Assembly (NCBI GenBank): GCA_013400975.1
Contig: WBMZ01008632.1
Location: 62,001-126,000 of the forward strand
Reading direction: 5' to 3'
Source of the DNA: Atrichornis clamosus
Taxonomy: Eukaryota; Chordata; Aves; Passeriformes; Menuridae
Length of the DNA: 64,000 nt
Below the pieces are notes generated by a model. The model made no database searches, was not told the DNA's origin, and saw nothing but the letters and a program-made list of their open reading frames with translations. Each line of letters begins with the position of its first letter. Positions within the stretch are counted from its first letter, which is position 1. Both the position numbers and the translations under genes were made by a program. Shown here piece after piece: positions 1-12,828 of this stretch.

Positions 1-2559
1 CGTGATTAATGAAAACAAGAAATTATGTCTGACAACAATTTTTTAAGACTGAAGCCTTTATGTAAATGATTAATAAGTCTTAAGACAATATGTGATATTA
101 AAATATATATTTATCATTTTGTGTCATAAGGAACTTTAAAAATAGAAGCCATTATAGTACCTTGATTCTGTCTAATGATACCCCATTTTCTAAGGAAAAG
201 ATCAGCATTAGAGTATGATGAGAGCTCTTCTAAGGTCTCTGAAGTTAGCGATATGTTACTTTCACGATGTTAAATGGCTGAGGGTTTTCTTGACAGATGA
301 GTATTACTAGTATTCAGATATTGGCTTGTGTTTGGTTCCCAATCATAACTAAATTTAAAAACACATTTTACTGACCACAAAGTACATGACTGCATATTTT
401 CTTTCACTTTTTTATAATTACCTCTTTATTTCCTTTCTCTTCTAGGCATCCCTGCTCCTTAAAATCACCCACACACTACTTCTGCATACAACATGTCCCT
501 CCCATGAAACAAACTTTCAAGGTAATCTCTTCCATCATAAATAATCCTAAATCTCCTAGTAGCAATTCATCTTCTTTAAAGTTTTACACAGTGTCTAATT
601 TATTCGGTTTTTTCACAGCAAGGACATCTGCTTCTGTGCAGAGAAAGTAGATTCCAATCCCATAAAAAAAGGCCCACTTTGTTACTTTGTTAGTTTTTCC
701 TTTGGAAGATGGCAGCAATCCAATGATAGTAATGTTCTTTTGTTTTTAATATGCTAAATCCCACAGAGAGCACACTAATCATAGTGATTTCTCAGCAATT
801 CCTTGAGAATTCACCATTCTTCTCAGACTGTCCTAAGTATCTCCTCTTCACTTTTCCAGGCTGCCTTTTATTATACTAAAATATTCTCAAGGTAACCTGA
901 TGAGCACTTCTCTACCTTTTAGAAGAGATTTCTGATGCTACCATTACACTATTGTTATCATCAGAAACTATACTCATCTAACCCACAGTCGGAGTAGCAA
1001 GCTCAGTGACACTGTGCAGGCTCTGATAAATCTGATGATCAGTTTGACTTTCTTCTGGAGCTGGCATCTTATGTCACATCACCCTTCATCTGTGTGCATC
1101 TGTGGTGAGTAATGGCTCCAACACGGGAACAGACTGTTACCTTCTGTCATATGGCAGAAGGCAAAATAATGACGGTACTACATAAGGTTAATTTCAGCTG
1201 TGCTCAATGCAGAATTTCTGCTTTATGTGTCTAGAAAAACAGTTTTAGAACCACGTATGTGAATGTGCAAGCACCATTCAGATTCATTTTTCACTAACTG
1301 TGAAAAAACTTGAAGGTGCTATGGAGACATGCTGAGGAAAATGATCATTTCCATCCATCTAAGAATCAGCCCTGGATTCAGCTAAAGATGGATGAACTGC
1401 ATATCTTGATTTAAGGCTTGCTGTAATTCCCAGAGGAGAAGAAATTAAGTATTTTCATGGAATATCCTGGATCCATAGTCTAATCCAAACTGATCTGACA
1501 CTTAGAAGAGCCATCAGGTTCACTTGTCAAGATTTCAAGTTCTCCTAATTTCTCCCTTCTGTTGTTACACACTGAAATGAATTCAAAAATAAATTAATAA
1601 CGTGCAGCAGTGATGTTTTGAAGTGATGCCAAATATGAAGTAGCATAAATTTAACAGTTTTCATTAACACAAGAATATTCACTAAACATTTTTCTATATT
1701 AGAAGAAATATTCTGTGCTATAAAATTAAATCCATCCTGGCAGTGACCCACAAATAACCTGTTTCTATAGTCCCTTTGCTATTCAGCTAGGCCTCCTGGT
1801 GGTGCAGAGCTGTCGTTCATTAATTTTACTGATTACATAATGAGAAAAAGTCATGCAGCTTTGAATATTAAAAGCTGTAGGTCGATTAATCACCATTTTG
1901 AAAATAAAGAGAGATAAAAATATAAGGCAATGTGAAAACCAACAGGAAATTTGTATCTATTATAGGAGAAAGGGAAATTCACCTACTGATTCACAGAGTA
2001 TCATGTACTTGTCTCAGTAAGTGGGCTGAGAAAGGACAATAATTTTTATTGGTCTTGAAAGATCATTTACAAACAGATATATATTAGTGTTGAAGCCAAT
2101 GTCTACAGTTACAATGAAGAACATCTTGAAAGATTGTCTGGTTGCAAAAGATGCTTAAATCCTTGGAAGTACTCTCCTGATAGAATACAGTATTCAGAAC
2201 CCCCACTAGACCTAGCCAATCATGTTAGCGATTTGTTAATACTTTTATGTTTTATGGACAATGTACCACAGAGAAAAGCAGTAATGTCCTCATTGTTCCA
2301 AAGCAGACAGATGCATGTTATAACATGGCAAAGCACCTATCATTATTCAGCTATGCAAATTTCTCATCCCCTTCTCAACATGCTATCAATAAATACCAGT
2401 TGAAATATTTTCCCTAGCATCTCAAAGCTTCCACTTTTTGTTCTTATGACACCTGGAAAAAACATGGAGTAGCTGGGCCCTCAAAGTCATTCCATTTCTC
2501 CATTCTGCACTTCACCCTGCCCAGAATATAAGGTTTTTGCAACAACCCAGGCTGGAGAG
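1..2559. other. Unique AT-rich DNA, no gene seen
   Basis: I see no coding exon, RNA gene or recognisable transposon here. The sequence is AT-rich with short T- and A-runs. Open frames are short (under about 90 codons) and look like chance. It is consistent with intronic or intergenic vertebrate DNA. Confidence 0.6.
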
Positions 2560-3040
2560 TAGCTGTGCAGGAAAAGTCCTGGGAGCCCTGGGCAGGCAGC
2601 TCACCACTCCTGAGTGAGAGCCAGCAGCGTAGCCCAGCAGCAAAATTGCCCAGCAACAGCACCCTGGGCTTCAGTGGCACAAAGCCGAGTTTAGTGATTG
2701 TCCTGCTACTCGTCAATGACATAGACATTGGACCACACAAAGGTGGGCTAATACAGCGACCTCCCAACACAGGGAAGGTACTGACAAACTGGAGCAAGGT
2801 CCAAAATGGACCCCAGGGCAATTGAATCTGGAGCATTTGCACTATGAGGAGAGGCTGAGGGATCAGGGCTGGTTCAGCTGGAGGGAGCGGTAGCTCCAGC
2901 TGGGAATCCATTGAGACAGAGTGATGCAGAGCAGGGCATGAAAGGAATTAGTTTAAAGAAGAGAGGCTCCGAATGGATAGGAAGAGATTATTTCCACCAT
3001 AAGAACAGCTAACCTTGGTAATAACTTGCCCAGATTTTTT
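2560..3040 (+). mobile_element. Decayed CR1 LINE fragment
   Basis: The clearest part is about 2830-3040. It follows the order seen in the 3' third of avian CR1: a 'gaggagaggctgaggga' word near 2848, then a 'ggttcagctggag' word (CR1 consensus has a 'gttcagcctggag'-like word), then a poorly matching stretch, then 'ataggaagagattatttcc' near 2979, and a 'cttgcccag' word near 3030. The upstream part, 2560-2830, agrees only in scattered words and its start is approximate. The stretch is more GC-rich than its flanks, as expected of a CR1. No intact reading frame remains; a 155-codon frame on the opposite strand (2444-2911) is antisense to the repeat. The 3' tail is missing or too diverged to see. 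Repeat masking would settle the subfamily. Confidence 0.6.
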
Positions 3041-6000
3041 TTTGCAGCCACTATCCTTTTTAAGGTTTCCAGAATTATCCTCTGAATACACAAGAATAAT
3101 CAGCTAATGTGGTGCCACAATCACAGACAAGCTCCCAAAACCAAAGCATCTTACTTAAATAACCACTTAGTGGACAGGTAGAGGTACAGCAATGACTTTG
3201 TCAGCTTAAATACTCCAGCTAGTTGTATTAAAAATTAGTTTCAAACTCAATATACGCAATTGTTCAGAACTGCAGTTATAGTAATAACGAATTCCCAGAC
3301 TTGCATACTCTAGCTAGTAAACAACAGCTTTATTTCATCTGGTGTTATTTAAGTACGGGAATTACCTTTCTTAAATGTGTTTGTCTCCCTTAAATGTCTT
3401 TTGCAGAGGTATAGTCAAACATATCATACATAAAAGTACTAGGTAGGTAAACGCATGCTGCTTTACACCTCTGCCATCGTGCTTGTCCACTTAATAGCTG
3501 TTACCCAAGCATTGGTATTGCAATCCACCAGCAACTCTGACCTGGCCTTTTCCCAATGAGTTAGAAAAAAGGATATTAACATTATAAAACACACTTTAAT
3601 GGTATTTATGTGAGGCATATGCAACCGAACAAATTACTTTAGCTTAGAATGTTTATAGCCTTCTTATATCTTACTTGCAAGTGCATTATAATCTCTGCAA
3701 CATATGGCTGTGTATATGTTCATGTGACTTCAAATCCATTTTAGTTAAGTTCTCATCAGTTAAAGTTTGAAAACAATTATAAGAAAGATACTGTAGATAG
3801 ACAGAAAACAATAACATGTCTTAGTATTTTGAAAAAAAAGGCATATGAAGGATAATTGATAAGAGCTAAAGATATGGTTCTTTGTAAATAATTTTGAATA
3901 TACTAGGCTAAAAACCCAACCGGAATAAAAATGCTCTTTTAAGGACACCAGGATTATCACAGAAAGGGCCAAAAAAGGAATTTTTCTATGAAAAAAGCAT
4001 GTTCTAACTGTAGAAGTCCTCCTAACTGTAATATTACAATTTATAAAAAAGTGTATAATTCCTCCATTATAATTCAAGCACTATTAAAAAGACTGACTTC
4101 AAGCACAGTTTGTTCTAGAAAAACATAATCAAAGAAACAAGACTATTTGAAATTTATAAAAATTGATCTGCACAACTGTTAGAAACATTCTCTCATTAAG
4201 GTTGGGTTTTTTTTTCCCCAATGCTAAAACATTTGAGCTGTCAAGTCTTAAGCTTCCTATCTTTCACTGTTTTTTCCCCTTTCTTTCTGCTGTTCCTGGT
4301 TGGAAATATGGTTGACAACATCTCATCCCACCTATCTTTCATGCATTTTTCATCCACTGAGCTCTAACGCACAGGGATCCGTTTTTACGTTGTTGTAGAC
4401 AGACCAAAATGTTCACATTTCAAGTCATGTGTTCATGAAAATTTTATTATCTCTATTTGCACAGGTTTCCTAGTTTTAGCCAGCTTGCAAGGTTATTTCT
4501 CCTGATTTTGGTATATTCATACCTAACAGTATTTGAGTAGGGAAACTGTGCATGTCAATGACCTTCCTTGAACAGCCCAGACTGTTGCACTTTGACCCCC
4601 ACGTGCATCATGGAAGAAAACCATGATGAGTAGAGGTCTAGTAGGGAGTGAGTCCCACCATAAACTTACAGAAGTCGTGAGGAGGTACTGTTCAATTACT
4701 ACTAGCATTAAATGCATCAGAAATATCTATCTGCTGAACCAATTCAGGAGGGTGCCACAACACCTTTATAAAGCTGTTTGATTTGTACACACCTCTGTGT
4801 CTTAGCCATGTAAAATCAAAGGTCTTCAGCATACAGGCAGATAAATAATCAACTTCATCTGCTGCAATTAGAGCTCTTTATTCATGCCGCATGATTATAT
4901 AGCCAACATCACACTGTGCAGAAGGCAATCACATGCCACTGTAAACAGAAACTATAAAGAACTTTATCTGACATTTTTGTGTTTACTCATTTTGCTTGCT
5001 TCTTTCTCCTTTCTTACTCTTATGGGAAATTTTGTCTAATTTAAATAGGATTTAAACACCATTGGCTGCGAGTTTAAAGCAACATATGTTTATAATTTCA
5101 TCCAACTCATTTATTTTTTCTCTGCTTAACAACCCTGCCAAAGTTGTTCTTTTTCAAACAATAAATTAATTCAGAGAATGATTATTTATAGTGAGATCTT
5201 CTGTTAATTCTGATATATGCCAAAAGACCACAAATTGAGACTAAAATATATACCAATAACAAAGCTTTAATTGTTTCTATACTTCTTTTATACTATCAGA
5301 CAGAAGCAAGGCTAAAAAACAAATAAAGCAGTTCAAATACAAATAAGGGAAAATGCTTTGAGATGCAGAGAAGGTCACATCAACTTTACTAGGTTTTGAG
5401 ATTTCTCTCTCTCATTCAAACAATGTAAGGGGATGATGTAATTTCCTGGTCAGCTTTAAACCTTCTGAAAATTTGCCTATTGTTGGGGAAGAATAAAGAC
5501 AAACACATTAATTTCTTTATACATGTTTAAAATATAAATTTTTACATGGATGAATAGATATTTTTTTTCTGGTACTGTTAAAGACTATGGTTTCCATAAC
5601 TACAAAAAGTGTTTGGGCTTGGTATAGACAAGAAAATCATAATTAGGCTAAATAAGTTAGCATAGCTAAATTGAGTTGAGCCAATGTAAAGCATCCTAAA
5701 GTCACTTTCTTACAATCTGTTTCTTTTGAGCTAGAATGCCAGAGAGGACCACTATAATACATCATCAACTCACGTTTACTTGCAAGTTTCTTTTAGGAAA
5801 AAAAATCCAGGTTTCTTTTCCTATCAAGAGACAATTTAAAACACTCACTCTGAAGCAATGCTACTATGCTGCCAGTAAAAAATACATAGAATGTTGCTAA
5901 TTGCCAAATCCAATATATTATTTAGTTTGGCTTCTGAAAACTTGCAAAAGCCTTAAGAGAATTCATCGGTAGTTGTCTGCTGCCAATAACATTATACCAC

Positions 6001-9000
6001 CACATCTACAACAATTTATTGAAGGATTTTGAAGGTGAAATTTAACATCAGAAAAGTCTTTTTTTGCAATTAGACTATTCGTTCTTTCCATGAAGGTTTA
6101 AGGAAAGGTATTTATCTGCCTTGCTGTGACTGAAAAAAATCTCAAATGGAAGTACTGGGTATTGAGGACTACTATTTCATTCATTCCAACTTGTTTTTTT
6201 AAAAAACATTCCATGTGCCAGGTAACGGGGAGAGGTTGCCATAGCAGTGACTGTATCGCTCTTTTTTTTTTTCCTTCTGCAACCTTCTCTTGATTGACTG
6301 AATTATGTAAACTTATAGACACACATGTCAATTTGATTGTCCAAAAAATTTTTTAGCAGAAAGTAATTTGATTTAGTAGTATCTGCAGTAGTAGGAGCTA
6401 GGAATAACACTTCAAGGGATTAAGTCCTTTTCTCTTCTATTAGAGATGTTAAATGTTAACGGTTTACATGAAATTCTTGAAAATGTACTTCCATTTCTTG
6501 GAGACAACTGTCAACTTCATAAAGAATTGAAGGGAGTACTGAACCCACTTCAAACAGGAAATAAGGCAATTGTATTAAGTTTTAAAGATTTGAGCTACAC
6601 CTCTTCAAAATATGAATAGTGGGGTTAACCAACTGAGTTTGCATTCAAAATATGATTTGGAATGCTGTGAGGCAACACTAATTACTGGTGAAGTTTTGAT
6701 CACTTTTTTTCCTGATTTTTAAGTATTTAGAGTGTCCTACGCTGATTCCTTCATGTTTAGCTTATTCAGGCAGATTAACAGAAATATGTAAAATGAAGCA
6801 TAAATTCACTTCTCTGTATCAAGTATCTTGTATATATGTTAAGGGAGAACACTTTCAATTTCTAGGAGGAAAGCTCTTTTTCTGCTGGTCTTTCTATGGC
6901 TGATAACAATGTGCATTTCTCCAAATATCACTTTACTATTTTTACTTCCACTTAGCCAATTTTCTTTCTATTTGCCCATCAGTCAAAGAACAGTATTCAG
7001 AAAAAGAAACCACCAGACTATTATAATTAAAAGCCTCTAACAACATGAATTTATTCTCTGTTACTCACATGAAGAGCATGTGAAAAATGAAAAGTAGAAA
7101 GATCATTACAAGGTTGAATTACTGAGATTAAGATGTAACATTTAGCCCTAGTTCTGCCACATGTCTCCTGAGCTTCTGTTAGCCAGTCAAGTCGCTTGAG
7201 TTCTTCATGCTTCAGTTGGCTTCACAATGAGGGATAATATTTTTCATCACCATTAGTCTGATCTCCTCGAAAGTTCTCTCCTCTCCCTGTAAGATGCTTA
7301 AGATGCATGGAGCTCAGCCTTTTGCCATTAATAATAATCATCAGGACATTAAAAGTCTCAGAGAACTCTAAAGAATTTAGATCTACAAGCTAAAAATTCT
7401 TTATTATAAATATAATAATTAAATAGAAGTTCATAGACCCTAAGACACCAAATCTTATCTCACTCTCTAAGATGCTCAGAAAATTTTGTTGCCCGTCTGT
7501 CTAGTATTGATCATTGAAGTAGAATCATATATTTCCTTGTCCTGTAAAGTGAATTTCCAATTAAAATTCAACTGTGCAATCCCATTCAAAATAGATCTAA
7601 TATAATTTGAAGTATATTAATTTGACTTGGTTACCTTTTTTGTTAATTAAACTGATGAGGCAATTTATTTGCTCATTCCAGACCTGACATTAAATGACAT
7701 TTCATGTGACATCCGCTATTTTTATGTTAATTGAGTAACTTTTGATTTGTATATACCAGGTTGATTTGTGTAGTACATAAGTGTCAGGGAAAAAAAGTAA
7801 TATCTGCAAATAATAAGTAATCTAAGTGATTTACAAGTAGAGTTACTAGCATTTTGAGCACAGGTGGCTGTTTATTTTTAGATTTCCCAAGGACTGTAGA
7901 AGAACTGTCACTCCAAACTGCTATTTTTAATAGCATTTTGAAAATTAGAAATATAGAATGCAATGCTGGCTGTTTCTATATTAATGGCACTTCTAAAAGT
8001 AGGGTTTCTTTCCATTAGTTTTTCTTGCAGAACTAGGCCAGTAGAACCAGTCCTTGAGATTAAATGATCGCTGATAAATTTTTCTCTTTATGAGTATTTG
8101 ATTTTTAGGAAAGAAAGACAGGCTTTAATAGTTTACTTCTATGAAGAAAATATTTTAATCCACTCTTGCATGGAGTATGTGGAAATTCCTTCAATTCATT
8201 GTATTTCAAACACTGCTAAACACAGCAAAAATAAAAATACCGTGATAGATGTAGCAGAGATTTCCTTCAGCATAAAATTTGGAATATCCATTATGCTTGG
8301 ATAATATTTTAATGGCACTATTGCTGGCAAAATAAGACTAATTAGTAGGTGTTTATTTTGTATTAGCAACTGAGGAGAAATTCCTCATTCTAGTTGAAGT
8401 TTGCAAAAAAAAGAAACAAACACCAGAAATAAACTCTTCCCTTTCCCAACTTTCATGAGTGTGCTTTGTATTTGTTTCTCAGTTGGGAATTCTGATATGA
8501 TCTCTGGTATACAGTCTCTGTTTCAACAGTAAGTGAAAAGGCTTTTCTTATCTGAGCCACCCTGGGAATTGCCTCCTTTTAACTTCTTTCAGTATTTCTT
8601 AGCCATGGGTAAAAACTTCCTGTATCCATATTTTCTTCTGTGTAAAATCAGCTAAAACCTAGTAGTCATTAATAGGAACATACTGGAATCTCAGCCTGAA
8701 TTCCCATTCTTCATAAAGGGTGTCATAAAATTTGTGCGTAAACAAACTCTCCCCAAAACCACCAAAAAATCAAATCCAAAACAGTATTTTAACATGACAT
8801 TTTCTAAAATCAAAAATTAAATTTAAAAACTTTACATAGCACAAGAAAAAGATACTTATATTTCCACTAATAATATACCGGGGAAGCTGAAGTAAGTAAA
8901 CTAGTATATATTTAATATTCTTTACTACTTATCAATGACATAGTTCACTGGAACTTTGATGTATACAGATTTTGAAGAGAGTGAGTTAAGCATATTGTGT

Positions 9001-12000
9001 TTTCACTCTATTCTTTAAATGACTGCACTGAGGAAAGAGTCACAATAGTTGGCCTTTATTCAAATTAGGAGATAAAGTTTTAAAAATTAAAGATTTCTCT
9101 CTAAAGTATGCTAGATTCCAAACTAGTTTTCTGCATTTTAGTATCACTTTAGTGATATTAAAAATAGTTTGCTTTAGTATCACTGAAATTCATTAAGTTC
9201 TATGCAAAGAGACCATAAAGGACAAGATTCTGTGGTTTCTGCCCAGAAAAACTATGTTGTTTTAACAAGCAGCTGAAGACAAAATCCACACATGTTTACT
9301 GTGCCTTTATTTAATTCCTGACATTCTTCACCATGCACTTCCAGTGTGGCTGTCAACTTGTCACAATGGAAGATCATGTCATAAGATCTATAGAGAAAAA
9401 CAGTGATTGCCAACATATCAGTCTTTGATTTCATAAAAGCCAGTAGCACCTTTGCTTCAACCACATCAAAGGAAAATCTAAACTGTAATTAGGCCAAGGA
9501 ACAGACAATGGCTACAGTAGCACTTGGACCTGAAAACCCAGAAGAGGAGAAAATGACTTGAGAAAAGAGCCTAAGACTGGCCTAGGGTATCTAGCTTGTT
9601 GTCTTTAGTCAGTGTAAGGAAACAGGTTGCAAAGGACTTTGAATACAAGAGAAAAAATTGAAAAAGACAGCAGTTACCAAATACTTGATGTATCAGATTT
9701 CTCAACCTGCTAAACAAACATTCAGTACTCCAAGTTTTAATAAGTGTTTGGTATAAACAAGATAACAGGGCTGAAGCAATTTGCAGAAGGATATACTTAA
9801 CGAGCAATTTTTCCCTTATATTGGGGAATGCTACAACCAACAAAGACATGTTAGGAATTCCAACACTGTAGGAGAGTAGAGTTGTCTTGGATTGTACATA
9901 TGGTGTTGTGAGTATGGGAAACAAAAAGTGGCACCAAGATGGCATAGAAAAGCTACTGACCAAACCAAGTTTCTTTATTCTCTCACAGTTTGGGATATCA
10001 CTACCTAGTTAAGAAACTAATTTCACTGCAGCCACTCCAAAACTATTCTACTTATACTTCCCTTACTTATCAATACTTCACCACTGCTGATTTTAAGCCT
10101 GTCCAGGTAACAATTTTTCTTCCCATAGAAAAGGATATTAGAAAAGACTTACATAAATATCAGTACAACATCAACCAATTAATGAAACATTTAAGAGCAA
10201 TTCCTTCAAAGAGAAAAAGTAGAGTTCCTGGGTCATGCAATTACAGCACATACATTTTGCCCTGGTAAAGCTGTTTAAACAACATGACTTTGGAAGTTGG
10301 TTTGGGTTTTTTTGAGGTAGTATCTGACACTCAGAAGCTGGTTTTGACAAACAATAAAAATAAAAATTAGAGTAATGGAAGTGAAGGGATAGGTATAGAG
10401 CTTGAGTCTGGTTTACCTTTTCGGTCACTGAAAGATTATGTGACCTAACCTTCATCATGTGCATTTTCCTTCCCTTCCTGTTTTGTTTGATCAGTGCTCT
10501 TTCTCCCTCCAGCTATAATCTAGCCCAGTATGTTTGTTCCACCATGCTAGTAACTCAACTTTTCCATGACTTTCATATTTGGCCATGAGTGGAGAGGACT
10601 TTATTATTCTCAGATATTTCTTCCTATTGCACTTGTGGAGTGAAATATGCAATATCAATGCAAACATAAAATGGCTTTTGCTTGTCTCCATATTCCATTA
10701 ATTTTCTACATTTGGCTCATAACTCCTTTTCTCCTGTCCCTTTTACCCAATTTCTCTTTCACACAAGGTTAATTGATCCTATTTCTAGTCCTAAGTTCAC
10801 CACAATCATCTACATCTATTGCTCTTCTTCCACTAAGTGTTTCAAACAAAAATCCTGAAACCAGACTAATTTGCTCCATGGAATTTGCCATATGCTAGTT
10901 TTTCTACTTTTCTAGCTGTAATACAGTGCTTTCCAATTTGAAACTGGTTTCCATACTTCAGCATCTTTTTTTGCCGCTTTGGATTTCTGTACAGAAGTAT
11001 GTTCTTCTAGCAAGAAAAGTACTGAAAAACCGTGAGGAGTTATTTGATTGCCAGTTCCTCTCCTTTTCCCGTTCTTCTTTTCTAACTCCTTTTATTTAGT
11101 TATAGAAACATTCCACTATCCCTCCGTATTTCTCACCTTGTCTTTCTAAACCGACTCATTCCTGGTTTATTTGTTCTTACTCTTTTCTTTCTCATTCTTT
11201 ATACAGAACATCTGTGCCTTAGTTAAAATCCTTCCTTAGAACTCCTGCCTTATACAGAGTACTTAACATATCATGGATGACAAACTTACTGATCAGCCCT
11301 AATTTGCTATCATTTATTTCTCTACTTTCCTTATTCATAGATTTTATGTTATTTTTAAATCTTGTCTAGAAGCTACAAGAATAATTCAGAAGCAAGATGT
11401 AAATACTGAGAGCTTCAGGAACATTTCCATCCTTAGTAGGTTGAAGCAGGGCAAACAGTTGTGCCTGCTCATCTTGGCAAGTCCCTTGGCATTGCTTTCA
11501 TGACACCTATGAATTCCATCAGAGTGTTCCATTTGAAAACATTAACTTTAGATCCAACATCATATTTTAAGTAGCCTTAAAACTAAGCATAAACACAAGC
11601 AAAACCACAAACAACTACATGACTCAAGCGCACAAGAACTATTGATAACCAATAGGACTTTTAGTGCTTAAACCACGAAATAATTTGGAAAATTCTTTTC
11701 TGAAAAAAACACAACGAACAGCTGCAATTTCCAAGATTAAAATTTCATTTAGCAAGTTCTGTGAACAGCCAGCTGATACAACACTCTACGTCTTAAAATA
11801 CAATAAAAGCATGTCTCTATCAATAACATCATCCAACACTAATCCGACAATGATCAGGGATTTTCTCAACACACATGTGCAGATCGGAGAACAGTTTTAA
11901 TTTACCATAGTCCTTGTTATTGCACTTCCAATCTTTTCCTAAAAAGACTGCCAAACACAAATAAGACTATCTCAATGTTTGGCACCAGATACAACAGGCC

Positions 12001-12758
12001 ACTAGATATGGAACTAAGGAATCCAAATTCAGTGCTTTTATTCGTCAAAGCATAATTTAAGGTCACGTTCCCACCAAGACCTCCACAGTATAAGTCTAGT
12101 AAAACTATCCTAGTTGATTGAGAATTTAATTTTCAAAAAATTTCCCGAGGACCTCTTCTCCCCTCTCCTCCAAAAGGAGAATAATCTTTTCCATGACTTA
12201 ATCGTATATGTCAACAACATTTTTTTCCATTTCCCCTAGTAACAATTGGAAGATTGTCTTGCTTCTGGTTGTAGCATGTTGTAGCTGGGGATAGAAGAAA
12301 CACTTCCACCATGCTTGACAAGATTGAACTGGGTAGCAAATATGTAGCAACTGCTTTCTGGATTGGCTTCAGTACTGCTTCTGTAAAGTCTATCACCCTA
12401 TCTGACACTGAGTGCTGTGCCAAACCACTAAACACAACACTCTCCTTGTAAATTTGTTATTATTCTTCTAGCTGTTCAATCTTAAAACAAGAGGTGGAAA
12501 TCTTTGTACAGAAAGATTTGTGTACAGCAGAGAATCTAAATGACTCAAGCTGATGAAAAGTGGAAGATTAACCTTTTATTGATGTATGTGTAAAATAAGA
12601 CTCTTCTCTGATCACTTTAATTATTTATATGTACAAAGCAAGTGAATCTATTACAATTCTCTGACCTATTCAAGGCTTCTCTTAAAGACAAGATGCTCAA
12701 CACTCAAAAAAGGACCTGAACAAATGAATGCAACTTTGAATATGGCTCCGTTTTGACT
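3041..12758. other. Unique AT-rich DNA, no gene seen
   Basis: Nearly 10 kb without a recognisable gene or mobile element. Open frames up to 130 codons occur (for example minus strand 9571-9963) but show no known domain, no codon bias I can see, and no splice context that makes them convincing. Scattered stretches (about 5040-5220 and 7640-7725) are rich in homeodomain-like TAAT words, which is also what AT-rich DNA gives by chance. Confidence 0.55.
7643..7712. promoter_or_regulatory. Possible regulatory stretch: TTAATTAA plus three TGACAT words
   Basis: A TTAATTAA palindrome lies at 7643-7650. TGACAT then occurs three times, at 7685-7690, 7695-7700 and 7707-7712, so the spacing is 10 then 12 bases, about one helical turn. 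Such spacing can reflect cooperative binding sites. The words are short and the region is AT-rich, so chance is a serious alternative. No gene is close enough to suggest a target. Confidence 0.15.
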
Positions 12759-12828
12759 GTGTGGTTGGACCAGATAATGCCTAAAGGCCCTTTGTAAACT
12801 TTTGGTTTTTTCTTTCTTATGATTCTTA
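12759..12828 (+). mobile_element. Small CR1 3'-end remnant
   Basis: The stretch starts with 'gtggttggaccagataatgcctaaaggcc', close to the avian CR1 3' end (GTTGGACCAGATGACC... AAGGTCCCTT). It ends in 'cttatgattctt', a weak trace of the ATTCTATG tail. Only about 70 bases are recognisable, as is usual for heavily 5'-truncated CR1 copies. Confidence is moderate because the match is short. Confidence 0.5.

Noticed and set aside
2444..2911. 155-codon minus-strand open frame
   Set aside because: It runs antisense to a decayed CR1 fragment and resembles no protein; the openness follows from the GC-richer repeat.
9571..9963. 130-codon minus-strand open frame
   Set aside because: No domain, no splice or promoter context, and composition like translated AT-rich DNA; one such frame in 64 kb is unremarkable.
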